A DNA stretch of 64,000 nt from Gnetum montanum (lineage: Eukaryota; Streptophyta; Gnetopsida; Gnetales; Gnetaceae), in contig MNCI01034058.1 in NCBI GenBank assembly GCA_015680685.1, positions 180,797 through 244,796 on the forward strand, in the 5' to 3' direction. The translations under genes were made by a program, and so were the position numbers. The stretch's first letter is position 1; every line of letters begins with the position of its first letter. Positions 59,817-64,000 of the stretch are shown here, piece by piece. A model generated the notes under the pieces. It saw nothing but the letters and a program-made list of their open reading frames with translations, was not told the origin of the DNA and searched no databases.

Positions 59817-60547
59817 GTATCATAAGAAAAAAGAATAAATTCCTTAAAATTTCCTAGATGTTAATACTTTCACCTTCTTTGAGTACCTACAATATTTTAA
59901 TCTAAACATCTATTAACTCTGGTAATGGATTTATTTCATGAAACTAAAATTGGAAGTGGAAGAAGCAAACTTGTTCAGCTTTGATGAAGATCATGACTTA
60001 ATAAATAAATCAAGTCTTCGATTTGAAATATCAATGAAAGAATGGTGGGAGATGTATGAGAAAACAAGGCTTCATAAGCTTGGTTTCAAGTTCATGGCAA
60101 ATATCAATAGAGATGTCTTGAATCATGTGATAGTAGAAATAGTATTTGAGAAAGAAAAGCTTCAATTTAGGTAAAATATAGAGTGCTACATTGACATTAG
60201 CACCAGAAAGGCATATGAGGTCTATGGTATTATAATTCAAACACTATGAAGATAGAAGCTTGACAATTCCATTTGAAAGTACTAGGTGGTAAACTCTAGA
60301 AACATCCTAAATATAGAAGAATCATCAAGCTCCCATCAACTAATCTAGCAAAGGCTTGGAAATATAGGAATGTCATTCTGAAGGCTTCAGAGGTTAGGTT
60401 CTATCATAGGATTTTCATTTTAGCATTAAATTTTTGTTTAGTCTATAAGATTAATTTAGTTACTAATTATCATGTTTGGGCTTGGGTAGCCCTAGAAAAT
60501 AAGAAGCATTTTTTCCAATATAGTAGATGAATAACTCATTTAATTGG
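59817..60547 (+). pseudogene. Element D ORF X, right copy, truncated
   Basis: Starts with a degraded MYHKKKE. The open frame 59938-60174 reads SMKEWWEMYEKTRLHKLGFK, the same block as the minus-strand copy near 63987-63920. The following segment keeps YHVWAWVALENKKH (about 60465). The copy is cut at 60547 by the minus-strand D element. Confidence 0.65.
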
Positions 60548-61348
60548 TGCAAGAACATGACCCTACCACAAGAAATATGTTAAATAACTCATTTTAGGTG
60601 ATTTCTCATCCTTGGTACTACCAAGGCATGGATACCCCAAAATAGCTTTTGCTAGTACAAATGAGCTAGATATGGCTGAACATATTTAATAATAAAAATC
60701 TGTCTATGAAACTATTGCCTTGTATGTAACTATGACTATCCTTCTAGCTATTTCTCAACAAAAGTAAAGAAATAAAATAACTCTCTTATAATTTTAGCTT
60801 TAAATCTTGCACAACATATATACTAAATGAATAGTTTGATAGAAAATGCTAATCTTAAATTTTGAGCTATCTATTAGCTAACTTCCTGATGCCATACCAT
60901 ACAAGTTTTGCTAAATATATTAAGAGACTAAGACAAAGAGATTATTCAAAAAGGTCAAAATCATTTAAAGATGACAATATTTCCTATGTTAATTTGATTT
61001 AGAATTGACACTTATTAAAGATATTTCATTCAACCAAAATAACAGGAACAAGTAAAATATTAGTTCATAGAGAAAATAGCCTATTCCAAAACTAGTAATT
61101 CATTCAAAAGTAGTCATGCAATATTTAAGTTAGGAAAAATAAGAAAAACATATTCAACTTTAACTACTAACTAAGAGATAAAATGTATAAGAGATAGATA
61201 AAACCTATTTAAAATGCCATCATATGTAAATAGTATTTACAAGCCTTTTCAAAATCTCTTTTCCTTCCTCTCCTCAAATAGCTTATGCTCTAGGCTTTAT
61301 ATATTATCCACTAAAAATTACAAAAGTTAGTGCTCCATATGTATTACA
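60548..61348 (-). repeat. 3' LTR of a minus-strand element D
   Basis: On the minus strand it runs from TGTAATACATATGG (61348) to GTTCTTGCA (60548). It is preceded by the polypurine tract CAAGGAAAA (61357-61349). A TATATAAAG box lies at about 61310-61302, where the plus copy has decayed to TATGTAAAA. Confidence 0.8.
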
Positions 61349-61362
61349 TTTTCCTTGTATAA

Positions 61363-64000
61363 TTACAGGCCACTTGATAATTGTTTAGTTTCTTGATAAA
61401 TTCTTCTCATTCTTTGAATCTAGAGCCCTTCAATGGATAATTATTGAGATAACCATCCATGATTAAGGAAAACCTTAATAGCCCAATTGATTGCATCTAG
61501 TTTAGTATCAATAATATTTTTAAGGATCTCTTTAGTGCTTGTTTCTTCTAAAGAGGATTTGGTTATGGAATTAGTTATCTCTATTAATTCTGCTCCTACA
61601 ACAAAACAGACTTATTCCAATTCCAAATTCTTCTTAGCTGTTTTATTCATAATTCTAGTAACTGCCATCATCATTGTAACCAAAAAGCCTTTTTTGTACT
61701 AAGGTAGCAACTCTCTTTTAGCTTTGGCTAAATCAAATAATTCTTATGCTTTTCTTTCCATTATAAAAAAAATGAATGCCTCTCCCAAATTTCCATAACT
61801 TTATCCCTTGTCTCCTTCATATACTCCTTGCTATAATTCATTTTAGTCATTACTTTCTTAAAACCAAGTAGAGCTAGGAGTGAATGCTCTAGAGCTTTTT
61901 CCTCTCTAGCCTATTCTAATTTTGAGCTTACCATAACTATATTTTCTTTCATCTATATCATTTCTTGTTCTTTATTTTCTAGCAATGACTCTTTGATAGT
62001 AATTATTACTTTGAGTTGCTCATTTTCTTCCCTAGAGCTTTTCAACTCCTCTTGTAGTTTTAATGTCTCATGTTCATTTTGTACAAGATATTCTTAAAAC
62101 CTAGCTATCTGATTATCAACTATTTGTTCCATATACTTAATTAGAATAAATATAGTCTCTAACATGTCTAGATTAGACATTACAAGCTTTTGCTTTCTAG
62201 TTTCTGGATCATCCTCTTTATACTAAAAGATAACACTAGCTTCTATCTTTGGTTCTATGGGGAGTTTTAAGCTTAGGATAATGCTTCCTTCTTTTTTTTT
62301 AACTTTCAAAGATAGGGTAGTTTCTTTCATCAAGTATCCTGATGGAAAATCAAGAGTTGAGGATGAGTTTTCTCCCTCTTTATTTTGCTGTTGTTGTAGC
62401 TACTACTATTGTTGCTTCACTAATCTTTGTTGTTCAAATAGTTGTTGCTGTTATAGCTTCTTTAATCTTTATTACTTTGAAAGTTGTAGTAGCAGTAGCT
62501 TTTTTTTTTTGGCTATGTCTCATTCAATCTTTATTTTCCTCATGGCTTTTACTTTTACATATTCAACTTCAACAAGGAAATATCTTTTATCAAGCATTGC
62601 ATCTTTTGAATCCAATAGCTTCCAAGAGAAATCATTTTCTTTAATTTGAGCCAAGTATTATTTAGAGAGGTCTCTTCTCAAAGGATGATCCATGTCCTCT
62701 GGCCACCTACATAATTCAATGACTGAGGCATCATAAGCTATAGCTAATAACTTCATTGATAGACTCCTCTTTAACTATGATGGAGCTTCATCCTTGGCTT
62801 GATTTATTTCTTTGTTAGTTGTCTTAAGATAAACTATGTCTATTTCACTTGGCTGATGAAATTTCTTGGTTTTTGCAGTTTAGTATATTCTCCTTGGGGT
62901 TAAAGGAAAATTGCCTTGCTCTTTATATCTTTTGGTCATCGCCCTTAAATATCTTGAGTTGATAAATTTTCAAAAGTTGAATTTCAAATAAAAATGCTCC
63001 TTGTGCTTATAGTCATGTTCAAAGGACTTTTCCACATTTGACCCTCAACTTCTAAATCTACCAAATAAGGAGCCACAAATCTAGGCAACTTGAAGGTCTT
63101 TCCTTTAAAACTTGCTATAAGAATATGAGTATAGTAAGCATGTACAAAGATAACTTCATGATATTTTCCCCTTATTTCATTAATTACTTGATAATCAACC
63201 CTTAGTAGAAAAACTTCTAAAATTAACTTTATCAAATGAGGATAAACATAACTCATTAAGAATTCTAAGGCTTGTGCATCAAAATAGGTTATTTGGAAGA
63301 AAACTAGAAAGAAATCATAAGAAGGATCTTCTAGATAAGCCCTTTTGTGTAATGCATACTCAACAAAAATTGGAGCCATCCTTTTAAGCATAGGAACCTC
63401 CTCAATAGATAATCTAGTAAAAATGAACTAAGACTTAATTAGACTCCATGTTCATGAATTTCTGGTAGACTATGATACAAAACATCATTCATATAATATA
63501 CTCAAAAGATATGCTTATTATTTTCTAGGGATACCCACACCCAAACATGATAATTAGCAGTTGAATTAATCTAATAGATCAAATAAAAATTTAATTTTGA
63601 AATGAAAATCCAAGGAGGGAAACTAATCTTTGAAGCCTTTGAAATGATATTCCTATAATTTCAAGCCTTTTCTAGATTAGTTGATGGAAGCTTAATGGTT
63701 TTTGTAGATTCAAGATGGTTTTAGAATTTATTGCCTAGAACTTCCAAATTGAATTGTTGAGCTTCTATCTCCATAATTTTTGGCTTTATAATATCATAGA
63801 GATAGCATGCCTTTTTTGCATTAATGTTGATATAACACTCTCTATTTCCCATAAATTGGACCTTATCTATCTCATATATTATTTTTGCTAATAGGAGATT
63901 TAGGAAATATTTTATAATATTTCCTGTGGACTTGAAACCAAGCTTGTGAAGCCTTCTTTTCTCATATATATCCCACCATTCTTTCATTGATTCTACAGAT
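61363..64000 (-). pseudogene. Element D ORF X, minus-strand copy (5' end outside the window)
   Basis: The best copy of ORF X. Open pieces at 63987-63721 (KEWWDIYEKRRLHKLGFK, then EAQQFNLEVLGNKF) and 63391-62984 carry a hydrophobic, aromatic-rich domain: FLMSYVYPHLIKLILEVFL, GKYHEVIFVHAYYTHILIA, then LPRFVAPYLVDLEVEGQMW. Around 62520-62380 glutamine runs occur on the minus strand. From 62250 to 61800 there is a long coiled-coil-like region, including LKLQEELKSSREENEQLKVI. The frame ends at TAA (61365-61363), about 6 bp before the polypurine tract. Stops such as TAG for CAG are scattered. The function is unknown and no homolog was recognised. Confidence 0.65.

Noticed and set aside
62257-62649. 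Serine/phenylalanine/cysteine-rich plus-strand frames that look like a membrane protein
   Set aside because: They are the reverse complement of the polyglutamine region of ORF X.
1-64000. tRNA, rRNA or organelle-derived segments
   Set aside because: No cloverleaf-like block, rRNA signature or organelle gene was noticed on reading; a dedicated scan was not possible.

Overview
This looks like a plant nuclear window, AT-rich and almost entirely transposon-derived, with one host gene. The host gene is a complete split gene on the minus strand for the zeta subunit of the COPI coatomer (exons between 4050 and 8533; the joined exons keep frame for 180 residues). Plant origin also follows from Tat-lineage Ty3 retrotransposons carrying a second RNase H domain, and from an L1-type LINE fragment. 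The repeats are old, nested and riddled with stops, many of a kind that C-to-T decay would make. The host gene has long repeat-bearing introns. Together this fits a large, slowly purged genome such as a gymnosperm, but I cannot name the species.

Layout. 1-3000: LTR fragments and a LINE reverse-transcriptase remnant. 4050-8600: coatomer zeta gene, with a solo-LTR-like insertion in its second intron. 8640-13659: decayed repeats, a Ty3 integrase fragment and a 3-copy tandem repeat. 13665-32630: one long Ty3/Tat element (called A here) with 1.8-kb LTRs, 5-bp CATAT target duplications, polypurine tract, gag-protease, RT, two RNase H domains and integrase. Between its protease and RT lies a decayed multi-exon gene on the opposite strand with its own TATA box. 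33322-38220: fragments of a second LTR family (B), whose interior encodes only an unfamiliar coiled-coil protein. 38231-60547: two tandem, partial copies of a third Ty3 family (D) sharing one LTR. D has gag, protease, an RNase H placed before RT, RT, integrase, then a long array of palindromic repeats, then a sense-strand accessory ORF (X) with polyglutamine and coiled coil. A complete B element (44391-49491) is nested in ORF X of the left D copy. 60548-64000: the 3' part of another D element on the minus strand, inserted into ORF X of the plus-strand copy.

The most interesting feature is that three different LTR families each carry a long non-gag/pol accessory reading frame with coiled-coil character: antisense and spliced in A, sole product in B, sense and 3' in D. 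All copies here are broken, so any function must be tested on younger relatives. All similarities were judged by eye; no search was run.
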